Shown: piece by piece, positions 32,668-42,744 of the stretch
Layout of the letters: each line of letters opens with the position of its first letter
Position numbering within the stretch: the first letter of the stretch is position 1
Assembly: GCA_030734395.1 (NCBI GenBank)
Contig: JAUZTG010000042.1
Span: 1,798,001-1,862,000 of the forward strand
Reading direction: 5' to 3'
Length of the DNA: 64,000 nucleotides
Source: Sarocladium kiliense
Lineage: Eukaryota > Ascomycota > Sordariomycetes > Hypocreales > Sarocladiaceae
The notes under the pieces: model-generated
What the model saw: only the letters and a program-made list of their open reading frames with translations
What the model was told of the DNA's origin: nothing
Databases searched by the model: none
Position numbers and translations under genes: made by a program

Positions 32668-33561
32668 ACGTTACTCGCATCTCCTCTGTGGCGGCGGCAG
32701 CGGCTGCTTTCACTTATCCTTCTCCATAGGGAGTACGTGGGGGTCACAACACTAACATTGTTAGGCCGCCTCTGGGCGATGTCACCTCGACCAGCATCTG
32801 GCGAGCCAAAGGTACACTCTCACAAGCTGGTCTTATCATATCCCGAGTCTTATGTCATGCATGTAGATCAAAATAGACGGCACCTTCAAGCCGGCGAGAT
32901 GCCAGCGCCCAGGCCGGCGTGTTCTTCTTTCCACTGTGTTGGTGGTAACGTTTGTGGGAAACTGGGTTGCTAAGCTTGCGAGCTGCTCGAACTCAAAAAT
33001 ATGCTTGAAAATAGCGTTAAAGCTAAACCCCTGAAGCAAAATACAGCCAGAGCACAGCGAAACAAATGTTCTGAGCACGTCAAGACTTGCAAAGGATGAG
33101 TTACCGCATATAGGGTAGGTGGTGAGCTTGTGTGTTGGTGTGGGAATCCGAGACCGGTGCGACGTGGGATACTCGTACACGTTAGAGTTGGTGTAGCCTC
33201 TCAGTCTGGAGTGAGGTCTGCGCTAGCTAAACAATTGTTATCAAGGAACTCACGTAATTGAATTCTGTGTTTTGCAATCAGGGAGCATGTAGGCGAAGAT
33301 TGTCGCTGCTGATCTGCACGATTGACGGATGTCCGTTTGTGCCCTGCATAACTGAACCTACAACCCAGAGCTTTCGTTCCACTGCGTGTACCATTGGGGC
33401 AGCTGATGTCCTATGATTTCTCTGACTGGAGGCCGCTGCATTGGCAACTGAGACCTGCTGGTTGGCCAGCGCGGGTACGCAGCTCGCTAATGCAAGCCCA
33501 GGCCCATCTGCCGGCCGATCATCACCAAGTTCCGTGCAGTGGATTGCGACATGTCTCGGAC

Positions 33562-33578
33562 AAAAAAAAAAAAAAAAA
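33562..33578 (+). repeat. Poly-A tract, 17 bases
   Basis: Uninterrupted A17 in the intergenic region, followed by GAAAATGGGG. It may be a simple homopolymer or the tail of an old retroposed sequence; no target-site duplication was found by eye. Confidence 0.8.
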
Positions 33579-33966
33579 GAAAATGGGGAGAATTGAGGAC
33601 ATCTTCAATCGGTTGATAATTGATCATATCAAATACTGATGAATCAAAACGTAAGATCCTGTCGGTGCTACTCTATATGATGTAAGAACTATCAAGGGCG
33701 ACGACGACTCTATATCCCGTATCAGTGAGACAACGAAGACGATCAAAAGCAACGCACGAGGTGCCTTCGAACAGCTCGATGCAGGCCCTGCAAGGTGCCA
33801 GGCTAAGACATGTTCCCTTCGAGTTGATTCGCCCCGATGCACGGGTTAATACGTCAAGCTGCAGCTACGCGCGGGATCGACGGAGTATGAAAGGCTTGCC
33901 CTTCCCGCCCTTCCCCAGCTCTCGACCCTGAATCTGTCATAGAATTTGAGTCAGATTCTTATAGCC

Positions 33967-35390
33967 ATGGCGCAGCCTATCCCACAGCCGAAGGGCCTTC
34001 CCCTGCTTGGGAACGTGTTCGATGTTAACCCCGACAACACATGGGCATCACTCAAGACCCTGATAGAGAGCCATGGCGAGATTTGCAAAATTACAGTCCT
34101 GGGACACACACTCGTCTTTGTCGGTAGCGTAGAGTTGGCCGAAGAGTTGTGCGACGAGAAACGCTTCCGAAAATTCGTTGGAGGGCCAATTGTTGAAATC
34201 AGGTTGGTGACCATGCTCGATACCATGTCTTCAGGAGCTGACGAGCAACCAGAGCTGCAGTACATGATGCCCTCTTTACGGCATATGACCACGAGCCCAG
34301 CTGGGGCATCGCGCACCGCATCATTGCACCAACTCTGACACCAGCAGCAGTCGCCAAGAGCTTTGACGAAGTCCGATCAACCACCCAGGAGCTTCTGGAT
34401 AAATGGGCAGCGCTTGGCTCGAATAACAAGCTTTGCCTGATCGACCAGCTCAATCGACTCAACCTAGAGGCGACTACGCTGATCCTCTATGGTAAGAAGC
34501 TCAACTGCCTGGAGGGACCCGAGCATCCTATGATCCGAGCTATGGAGGACTCGACATCTGAAGCTATGAAGCGGCCAACGCGACCAAAGATTCTGAATTG
34601 GCTTGTGCACGGTCGGAAGTTCAAGAAGTCTATCAAAGAGATGAGGAAATACGCTGCCGAGGTTGTTGAACATCGGAAGGAAAACCCAACTGATCGACAG
34701 GATCTCCTGGCAGCACTGATGAACGGGACAGACCCTGAGTCCAAAGTCGGCCTCACCGACTCGCAGGTCCTCGACAACATTGTGTCTATGCCGATTGGAA
34801 GCAGCACCGCTCCCTGTCTCGTCACAACCGCAATCTACTTTCTTCTAAAGAACCCCAGCTGCATCGACAAAGCCCGCGCTGAACTCGACTCTGTTGTCGG
34901 AAACCGCCCCTTGACACATGATCTCCTGGACAAACTTCCATACACCCAAGGTATCATGCGTGAAAGCCTTCGACTCTCATTCGCGGCCCCAGGTTTCAAT
35001 ATCGAGCCAATCCCTTCAGAGAGCGAAGCCCCGATCAAACTTGCCGGTGGCAAATACGAGGTTGCACACAACCAGGCGATGATCATCGTGCTGGCCGGCG
35101 TTAATCGGGACCCAGCAGTCTTCCCCGAGCCCCTCACTTTCAACCCCGAGCGAATGATCGGAGCTGCATTTGAGAAGCTGCCATTGGGTGCACGAAGGTG
35201 GTTCGGTAACGGGAAGAGAGAGTGCATCGGGAAGCACTACGCACTGCAGTGGAACATGGGCGTTCTTGCTATGCTCATCCAGAATGTTGACTTTGCTTTG
35301 GTCGATCCGAGCTACGATCTGGCTCAGGATGGATGGTTCAATCTTCGGCCAGTCGGATTCAACGTTACGGTAAAGCTTAGGGGTCATTAG
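33967..35390 (+). CDS. Cytochrome P450, BM3/CYP505-like haem domain without reductase, 457 aa
   Basis: Exon 1 is 33967..34202, the intron is 34203..34252 (GTTGGT...AACCAG) and exon 2 is 34253..35390. The chosen acceptor is the one that gives EIR-AAVHDALFTAYDHEPSWGIAHR, the substrate-channel segment typical of P450 BM3-type enzymes. It starts IPQPKGLPLLGNV, with no membrane anchor, so it is soluble like BM3. The K-helix ExxR is E316/R319 and the haem loop is FGNGKRECIGKHYA with Cys403, almost the same coordinates as in BM3. The I-helix reads IGSSTAPC (260-267). The conserved acid before Thr is Ser here (Thr264 kept), which may alter proton delivery. The stop follows right after the haem domain, so the usual fused FMN/FAD reductase is absent and a separate CPR would be needed. 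It is convergent with the permease gene at 35500. Confidence 0.88.
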
Positions 35391-35499
35391 GGGGATGTCT
35401 CAGCAGGCTCGTTCTTGGAACCAGAAGCCGGAGGGTCGCAGTTGTGCACTTATGATATTTGGTCTATTCACTATGATACAACCAATGAATTGGAATGCT

Positions 35500-37137
35500 T
35501 TACAGAGCGTAGCGGTAGTCGGGGTGGAAGTCTCCATCCTTGCCACGCTGAATCTCCTGCATCCTCTCCTCCTCAGTGAAGGCATCGCGCTTCTTGTTAT
35601 GACTCTTAAGCAGGAAATAGAGACAGAGCTGTCCGACCAAGGCTAGCATGGTGGCAGCTAATGAGCCAGAAAGACCCATGAGATACTTGCCGTCTTCCTT
35701 CTTCTTGAAAATCTGACCGACAACGAGACCAGCACAGTTTCCAAGAGATTGGTTCATACCAATAGCCATGGCCCGCTTGTAGTAAGGCGCATGGCTGTTG
35801 AGGAGCCAGGCGCAGTTCAGGCCGACGATGATGTAGGCACCAGGTGCGATGAGGAAAAGCGAGAAGTACAGAACCTCCTTCGACGTGATTGGAAGGCCGA
35901 TGTTAATGGCGTAGCCAGCGGCGGCCACGACGCAAGCGGGCATCATGAAGAACGCCCGGCGTTGCCAATGGTCGGACATCCACGAAACACCGATGTAGGC
36001 GCATGAAGCCCAGAAGAAGACGGGAATCGTCAGAAGCTGAGTGGTGACAACAGAGTACCCGAAGCCGCGGATGATGAGAGGAAGGAAGCTCGAGACACCA
36101 AAGGAGCAGATGTCGGCCATGAACTGGTTCCAGCAGCTGACATAGAGCCTGTAGGAAATGTGTATTAGCAAAGGTAGCTTACGTGTGAGTTGCGGCAAAC
36201 TTACTTAGGATCCTTGATGGCAAGCTTGACGTCGTGCCAGTTGAAGTCGGGCTTGCCGTTGTAGCGAGCGTTGAGTTCCGCCCTGATCCTCATCAGAGCC
36301 TTGTCATCCTCATTAAGGAACTTTGCATCCTCGAAGTTGTTTGGGAGGGCCCAATAGGTGAAGACAGCGACACCTACGGAGGCAATGCCTTCAATGATGA
36401 ACAGCCACCTCCAGCCCTCAAGTCCTTGGATACCGTCCATCTTGATCAGGGCATAGGCGAAGAGTCCACCAAAGGAACCTGAGAGAGCGGCAGCAACGAA
36501 CAGGTAGCTGATTCGCAGCTATAGAGGATGTCAGTAAAACACTATGATTAGCAGTGTTTTGGAAAGACTCACAGCTTGTTCTGTTGGCTGATAGAAGCCA
36601 GAGAGGTAGAGTGCGAGACATGGAAAGAGACCACTCTCAAAAGCACCGATCAAGAGTCGAGAGGCGTACATCTGAGCAGTGTTCTGCATGAACCCGGTTC
36701 CGATGAGGACACAAGACCATCCGAGGATAAGGCCGGGAATCATCCGACGAGGGTGGAAACGTTTGAGGACGAGGGAGCAAGGCACTTCGAATGTGACATA
36801 AGTGACGTAGAATAGAGTGATTGCGTCTGGATCTGGGTCAGCGGATGCCGTTGGGAATGCATCCCACAGGCCTGTGAGACTTACTGCCGAGCTGTTCGTT
36901 GGTCATGCCAATGTCTTCCAGCATTCCCGCAGAAGCAGCATTGCCAATGTTGCTTCGGTCAAGGTACGCCGTCAAGAAGACAATGGTCATGATTGGCGCC
37001 AGGTAGAGATCCAGCTTGCGAAGAAGTTTCTTCTCCTTGTGAGGATCAACGTGGAGAGCCTGCGACAGTGACGACTCGTCGGCCCCGAGCTTCTCAGCAT
37101 CGAGAGCCATGTTGGCCGTATTCTCTTCGATGGCCAT
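35500..37137 (-). CDS. MFS organic-anion permease, Dal5/Tna1 family, 489 aa
   Basis: Plasma-membrane carrier of the anion:cation symporter family (allantoate, nicotinate, pantothenate-type). Exons are 37137..36885, 36826..36573, 36518..36205 and 36148..35500, all joins in phase with GTAAGT or GTGAGT donors. Family marks are the N-terminal DLYLAPIMTIVFLTAYLDRSNIGNA, seen as LTAYLDRSNIGNA in helix 1, then YVTYVTFEVPCSL, AFESGLFPCLALYLSGFY, EGWRWLFIIEG and a central loop LPNNFEDAKFLNEDD, which is diagnostic of the Dal5 group. The second half keeps SSFLPLIIRGFGY. A TATA box lies about 120 nt upstream. It lies convergent with a P450 and divergent from an FAH-fold enzyme, which suggests uptake of the substrate these enzymes use (inference). 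Confidence 0.92.
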
Positions 37138-37802
37138 AGTTTGCGAGTAGTGTAGACGGAGTAATCTCGTCAAGTCTGGCAAAGGGAGAGAAGTTTTGGT
37201 GGCGCTGTATGATGCTGATCAGGTGAGTTTCTGGGGAAGACAGAAGAGGGCTTGTTATATAGCTGTACCCCATACTACCGTGCAAACACTCGGACAAGGG
37301 GTCCCGCCCTGGCGGAGACTGGGGTAGCCATGTGTTGATACTGTGGTAGAACTAGCTTATCTTCATGACATGACTCCGATGATCGCCACTGGTGAAGAAG
37401 GATGAGCGCCCACTCCCTATCGTGAGGAGCTCCGCTTGCGGCCGATAGGGACCGCCGATGCCTTGCCGCCGATGCTAGTTGGCGGGGGCGAGTCAGATTC
37501 CTTAGCACCCCAGGAGTACATTCGTTGGGTGGACTCTTGGCCATCAATCAATCAGAAAACGCCGTAGCGTAGGATGACATCGGCTCGGATACTTGGCATC
37601 GGCGGCGAGGATCGGCGGCAAGCGGCAGCAACAGCGGCAAGGCGAAATGATCGGCATCTGCATTGCATCGTCGGGCGCTGTCCGGTCTCGGGCTCGAATT
37701 CCGTCTCCTGGTCTTCATCAGGTATATTTGGACGTGTTTCTTATCATCTTCCTTTTTATCGGAAAGCAAGCCTTGCATTGAGATCGAACACACAGAGCAA
37801 CC
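37138..37802. other. Divergent promoter of permease and FAH-fold enzyme
   Basis: 665 bp shared regulatory region with many CGG/CCG-containing patches (for example around 37435-37485 and 37600-37690), where a Zn2Cys6 regulator such as the neighbouring one could bind. No gene seen. Confidence 0.5.
37255..37261 (-). promoter_or_regulatory. Candidate TATA box of the Dal5-like permease gene
   Basis: TATATAA on the minus strand, 118-124 nt upstream of the ATG at 37137. Confidence 0.45.
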
Positions 37803-38855
37803 ATGCCTGCATCAACACCAGTGAGCCTCCATTCCCACCTATCTTAGCTCACCTCCGCTAACGAAGCATAGACATGGGGCCGATTCGTACGTTTTGTTAC
37901 GGAAGATGGGAAACGTGAATTATGTGGTGAGCCTGTTGATCCTGATATTGATGGTGAGATCCAATAAGCTATCTCATGCGATACCTTCTGCTGACATGGT
38001 ATCAGTTGGTCTGGCTTTGGCTGCCAAGCAAAGGGTCAATGTGAAGGTCCTCAATGTCTCCTCCGCCCTTGATTCAGGCGCTCACTTCACAGGAGAAGTT
38101 GCTGCTATAGCCAAGCTACTCCCACCGCTGTCTGCTCAAGACATCGGTACTATTCGCTGCGTTGGTCTGAACTTCAAGGACCACGCAGCCGAGTTGGGCG
38201 TCTCTCTCCCAGAGGTCCCAACAATCTTCACGAAACCTTCAACAACTCTGACAGGCGCACTTGATCCCATCGTGCTCCCTCGGTCAGCTCCTAAAGCAGT
38301 GGATAGCGAGGTAGAGCTTGCAGTCATCATTGCGGAGGATTGCAAGGATGTGTCGGCGACAGAAGCTATGGATTACGTTCTTGGCTACACAATCGCCAAT
38401 GACTTGACAGCACGAGACCTGCAGTCTCAAACAAGCCAATGGGGCTATTGTAAAGGATTCGATGGGTTCTGTCCGTTGGGGCCAGTACTGGCTAGTCAAA
38501 AGGCGGTGGGCAACGTTCGTGAGCTGGCAATGCGTACCGAACTTGATGGACAGGTCTTGCAGGACAGTACAGCAGACCAGATGATCTTCTCAATCGGTGA
38601 GATGATCTCACATCTATCAAGAGTAAGTTATCCAGTAACTCGTTCAAGAGGATCATTCGCTGATGGTACTAGGACACAACGCTTCCAAAGGGAACCGTAA
38701 TCTTGACAGGAACGCCATCTGGTATTGGCCACAGCTACTCTCCGCCAAGGTATCTTAAGGCAGGATCAAGTCTCAAGGTATCAATAACGCCAAAGCTTGG
38801 GACGCTGGTCAACCCCGTTGTGGCGTCCCCTCAGCAGCACGCAAGCCATCTGTAA
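37803..38855 (+). CDS. Fumarylacetoacetate hydrolase-family protein, 299 aa
   Basis: Metal-dependent enzyme of the FAH superfamily (C-C bond hydrolases, decarboxylases, isomerases of diketo acids; also acylpyruvases). Four exons fit: 37803..37820, 37872..37953, 38006..38622 and 38673..38855, with intron donors GTGAGC, GTGAGA and GTAAGT. The first exon is only six codons (MPASTP) and is needed because it joins in phase to TWGRFVRFVTEDG. The core reads IGTIRCVGLNFKDHAAE, VPTIFTKPSTTLTG, then the metal ligands in SEVELAVII and NDLTARDLQ, WGYCKGFDGFCPLGP, GEMISHLSR and GTVILTGTPSGIG. The end is GTLVNPV. All match the family. The C-terminus is short and shows no targeting signal. The reaction cannot be told from sequence; it is convergent with the regulator at 38934 (78 bp apart). 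Confidence 0.92.
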
Positions 38856-38933
38856 CAATAGTAGCATAGAACATAGAGCAACATGACACGTGGATGACTA
38901 TTCACCGGATTGACATGCGAGCTGAACAACGCT

Positions 38934-41279
38934 CTACCGTACTTCCAACGTGCCAACAAGGTCCTCCCAAAATTGAAAGTCTACCTCGCCTGGCTCCGGG
39001 AAGTTTCTCGACGGGCCAAACCAGTTATCCAGCCACGTCTCATCAATGCCGTTCATCATATCGTGTTGGTTCATGAGACCATCTGCTGCGCTTGGCGTCC
39101 AGACCTGTGACTGCCGGCGAGTGCCTGCCTCTCCTCCTTGTGTTGTGGCATCTGCATTCGGCATTGTCGATCCGATCGTTTGTCGACGATCGCCTTGGAC
39201 TCTATTCTTTGCTGCTCTCTTTGCGCTGGTGATACACAGCTCGATCACTTTGACTTCAGCAAGCGCGAATTCGTTGGTCCACGGATCGGCCCGTTGCTTC
39301 TCACAGTACGCAGCCAAATCTTCAATAATGGCATTCGTTCGCGCAGAGAAGGGGTCTCGCACAGCTAAAATGCCAAGTACCAAGCCGCTGTTGAACAGAT
39401 TGTGCATAGCTCCGCCCGCGTTGAGTCGGTCTGCCATAGTAACGTTTCGTAGGCCCAGTTTCAGCTTTAAGTCTGCACATGCAGAGGTGATGCATGCGTC
39501 TCTGCTGTACTGAAACCTATCCGTGATAGACTCAAGAACCACATATGTGCGGTGAAGTGTGATACGTGCAAAGTGGTAGGCCGAGTGCAAGTACATTCGC
39601 TGCCATGGCAGGTATGGTCTCTCCTGGTCCATACTCGTATCTGGATCGTTGAGCTGGAAGTATGCCGGCAGACCGCGCAGCCAAGCGAGAAGGGTCCTGT
39701 CCAAGGCCAGGACCTTCTCATAGCTGCTGTATGAAGTGTTAATAGGTACTAATCCAAAACATTCGTCATGAATTTCCCCAAGAATGGCCGAAAGATCTTG
39801 CTGGCAGGCATAGTAGACGCTGGGAGTCGGGTCGTCGAGGCTTCGCGGCTCGGCTGGGCCATTGTCGTTGTCTACCCACACATTGGTGATGTTCATTTTC
39901 ATGCAGTGCTTGTCGTTGATAGTGTAAGGTCTACCGATGGCCAAGGAGATGCTGCGGTCTTGTGCATACAGCTTGCACCACAGTCTCCTCCGTGTTTCGA
40001 GCACCTTGGGGGGCAAACCCCAGCTCTCACCGTCGACATGCATACCCTGCGCTTGGGCCATGCGAATAGCGAAACTGGATGTAAGCCAGGCCTCGGTCTT
40101 TCGACCAAAGAATACCTTTTGTCACGTAGTCAGCCCCATAAGTTACCCCGACACTCACTGGCTGTGCTCGAGTACTTACCAAATACCTGCTCACAAGGAT
40201 GCCGGATCGGACAAGGTCGGGGCTCTCGCCAGAGAATGTTGGTGCGAGCACAATTGCTTTCCGAGCTGCCCAGAAATACTGCATCGAAGTTTCCTCTGAT
40301 GTTCTCTGCCCGTCTGCTGAGGCATCAACAGGGCAATCCAGGAGCTCCGCAAATGCCAACATCATGAACAATAATGCGAGCCATCGCAGGTCGACTGCGG
40401 TCAAATCATCGTCTCCCCATTTGCGATTCCAGAATGCATCATAGCTTGCTCGAAATGTCTCTTCGTGGATGCTATCATATACAGGCTCGAGCTAACGAGA
40501 TGAGTATGTGCCTGCGTTTGCCTGGGTCAGGGCGTCTTACCTCGTCCAAGAAGCGCCGTACGAGGCGGTCAACCGATGCTTTCCGTCTCGGCAAACAGCC
40601 TACGAGCTCCCATATATGAGAGTAAGGCCCCTTCTCACTTCTAGCGGCTTGATGTAATGACAGCGTCCGCCGTTGATTGCCAGCATAGATGCCTGTCATC
40701 CCAGTTGGCAAACTTGGAGATATCAGCACAAGGTCAAGTTTGGATATGTTCGGACAACATACTCAGGACTTTCCACCTGCATCATGGATGCGGCTGACTG
40801 ATGACCAAAATACGATAATCCGTGATACGATGCGGCTCCTCGGGAGTTCCAGAGTTGGCCGATGCCAATGCGTGATGTGCTGGGCACATCGGCACTGGCT
40901 GGTGGGTTGGGCTGCACGGCAGACGATCCTGGTGTCTGCGGTACCGCGGCTACGTTTCTTGCTTGCTGATGATCCGAGTTCGCTGAAGGTGAAGCTGATG
41001 GACTGGCAGTAGGGTCCATCTCATACCTTCGCCTTCGACGAGTCGGAGAGTAAGCAGGCAAGGTGCAGTGTTGAGGGATGCGGCGTCTCACACAATTGTT
41101 GCATGGCACCTTTCGATCACACTACATCTCTAGTCAGCAAACTGTATGATGCACGATCCGAAAGTGCCGACCTTCTGTTTCTGTCGCTTACACTCAGTAC
41201 AGACAGTACTGCGCGTGTTCCTGGGCCTGGATCTGGGATACGGGGCATCGGCTGGAGCAACGGTGCCATGCGGATCCAT
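38934..41279 (-). CDS. Zn2Cys6 transcription factor with fungal middle homology domain, 710 aa
   Basis: Nuclear DNA-binding regulator. Five exons fit: 41279..41172, 41121..40763, 40712..40541, 40491..40180 and 40115..38934. Intron 1 splits the zinc cluster. Before it is CTEC-KRQKQK (C27, C30) and after it C37, C43, C46 and C55, giving the classic CX2CX6CX5CX2CX8C. A basic linker RRRRRYE follows. The middle homology region shows RKASVDRLVRRFLDE, YDSIHEETFRASYDAFW, MHVDGESWGLPPKVLETRRRLWCKLYAQDR and ISLAIGRPY, hallmarks of the fungal_trans domain. The C-terminus is acidic/aromatic (ETWLDNWFG, FQFWEDLVG), a plausible activation domain. It lies at the end of the P450/permease/FAH group and is its likely pathway regulator (inference). 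Confidence 0.9.
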
Positions 41280-41940
41280 ACTTGCAGCTTCCCCAGAATT
41301 TGTGCACGGTGTTTGATCTACTCCGGGGATGAATGTGCCCAATGTCAACGCGGGCCGGCTTGCTGGGTCATGCGAGTTCGTGGTCCGGGGCAAGACGTGA
41401 CGTGTTGACGGGGGATGAAAGAAACCGGCGGCGTCGGCGGCAGCGGTCGGATCGGCTCCGTTAGCCTCGGCGAACCAAGTCCGAAGCTTGGGCGGCTACC
41501 CTATGACTATGACTGCGCTGTCACCATCAGCAGCAGACATCCGTATCAATAAGTTGGAAGATTGCTCATGGATACCTAAAACGTCAGATTCTGGATCAGA
41601 TAAATGTATTCGGGCGTAGTCCCACTGTAAACAGGCTTCAATGATCCAACATCCCGTACATTTGGCATCGGACATTAACAATCAGACTCCACACATTCAC
41701 CTTGCAGAGAACACCAATATCTGATATGTTTCTTGTAATTGCATCAATGTCATTACATCTGGCTTGTCCTGTATATGTATGTGTATCGTAATAGTCGGTA
41801 AAAACAAAACTCAGTCAAGAACAGTCTCAGACGAGACCAAATGCCGGGTATAAAGCGCCATGTGCCATGCTAAAAGGAAAAAAAACACATCCATCGCAAA
41901 TGCAACATCCACGCCATTCACTGCTTGTCACGCACACCAT
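41280..41940. other. Intergenic, promoter of the regulator
   Basis: Contains GC-rich CGGCGG-type repeats near 41425-41450 that could serve autoregulation. No gene seen. Confidence 0.45.
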
Positions 41941-42744
41941 CTATCGCGGGTGCTGCGATGACTCGCCCCAGAACTGCCAGCCCTTTCGTCGACACGGCGC
42001 ACTGAATGGAACAGCCTTCTCCTCCGGCTCCAGCTCCAATCGGTAGCGGCGGACGCTCCCCGTGTCATCGTCGAAGGCTACGTGCCGGTCCTCCTTCGCC
42101 GTGAAGCAGCTGGGAACGAGGTTGCGCTTCACCCAACCCTTGACTCCACGACACGATGCATCAATCGCGGCATACTCGAGACGTCGTGTGCTGTCGCTAG
42201 TCCAGTAGTGGGTGGTTTGCGGGGGCAGAGGAGCTGGAGGCTCGGCAGGCTGGGTATGGGTGACTGGGCCGGTGAGCTCCATGGGATCTGGCGAGGGAAA
42301 ATGAAAGTAGGAGGTTGCTTGCTTCATCTCAGAAGGACGAACAGCGTGAATTGGTGTCGTGGTCCAGGGGTTGTGAGAAGTAGATCGTCGAGTCGTAGGT
42401 CTGCTGGTCCTTGGCCGACCAACAGCGCTGTTCGCTGCCGTGACTGACGCATTGGAAATTCGACGGCCCGCAGCAGGTGGACGGGATTGAGACGTTGAGT
42501 TACGTGGGCTTGCTGTGTATGATTCGTAGCCCGAGTCTGATCTTTGAATCCTCCCAGCTGTTGGCGGTCTTTCGCTATCCGAATATTTGGTTGTGGGATG
42601 CGTGCTGGACCGCTTCGGTGGAGACTTGGGCTCATAGAGCTCAACGTCGTTGAAACTGTGGTATGCTGAATTGTTGTCCATATTGTGACTTGGTGATGAG
42701 AGTGTGGAGAGGTTGGTAGCTGAGAAGAAGGTCGGGGTCTTCAT
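41941..42744 (-). CDS. Unrecognised protein with disordered N-terminus and conserved-looking C-terminal block, 267 aa
   Basis: Open frame from ATG 42744. A TATA-like TTTTATAA abuts this ATG, so the later in-frame ATG at 42681 (MDNNSAYHSFNDVE, 246 aa) may be the true start. Residues 20-150 are Ser/Thr/Pro/Arg-rich and disordered. The last 90 residues form a denser block (RRLEYAAIDASCRGVKGW, VKRNLVPSCF, HVAFDDDTGSVRRYRLE) that looks under selection. No signal peptide, membrane helix or catalytic motif. Function unknown. Confidence 0.65.
   Translation of the reverse strand: MKTPTFFSATNLSTLSSPSHNMDNNSAYHSFNDVELYEPKSPPKRSSTHPTTKYSDSERPPTAGRIQRSDSGYESYTASPRNSTSQSRPPAAGRRISNASVTAANSAVGRPRTSRPTTRRSTSHNPWTTTPIHAVRPSEMKQATSYFHFPSPDPMELTGPVTHTQPAEPPAPLPPQTTHYWTSDSTRRLEYAAIDASCRGVKGWVKRNLVPSCFTAKEDRHVAFDDDTGSVRRYRLELEPEEKAVPFSAPCRRKGWQFWGESSQHPR

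Larger units (their letters stand above)
32111..33966. other. Long intergenic region with tRNA relic and A17 run
   Basis: 1.86 kb between two plus-strand genes. It contains a degenerate tRNA-like element (32597..32667), a run of 17 A and overlapping minor frames of about 100 codons around 32254-32755 that have no recognisable features. It could be a graveyard of older insertions. Confidence 0.5.

Noticed and set aside
37435..37485. GC-rich CCGCCGATGC repeats near the permease/FAH promoter as a tandem repeat
   Set aside because: Only two or three imperfect units; kept as possible CGG-rich regulatory sequence, not as a repeat.
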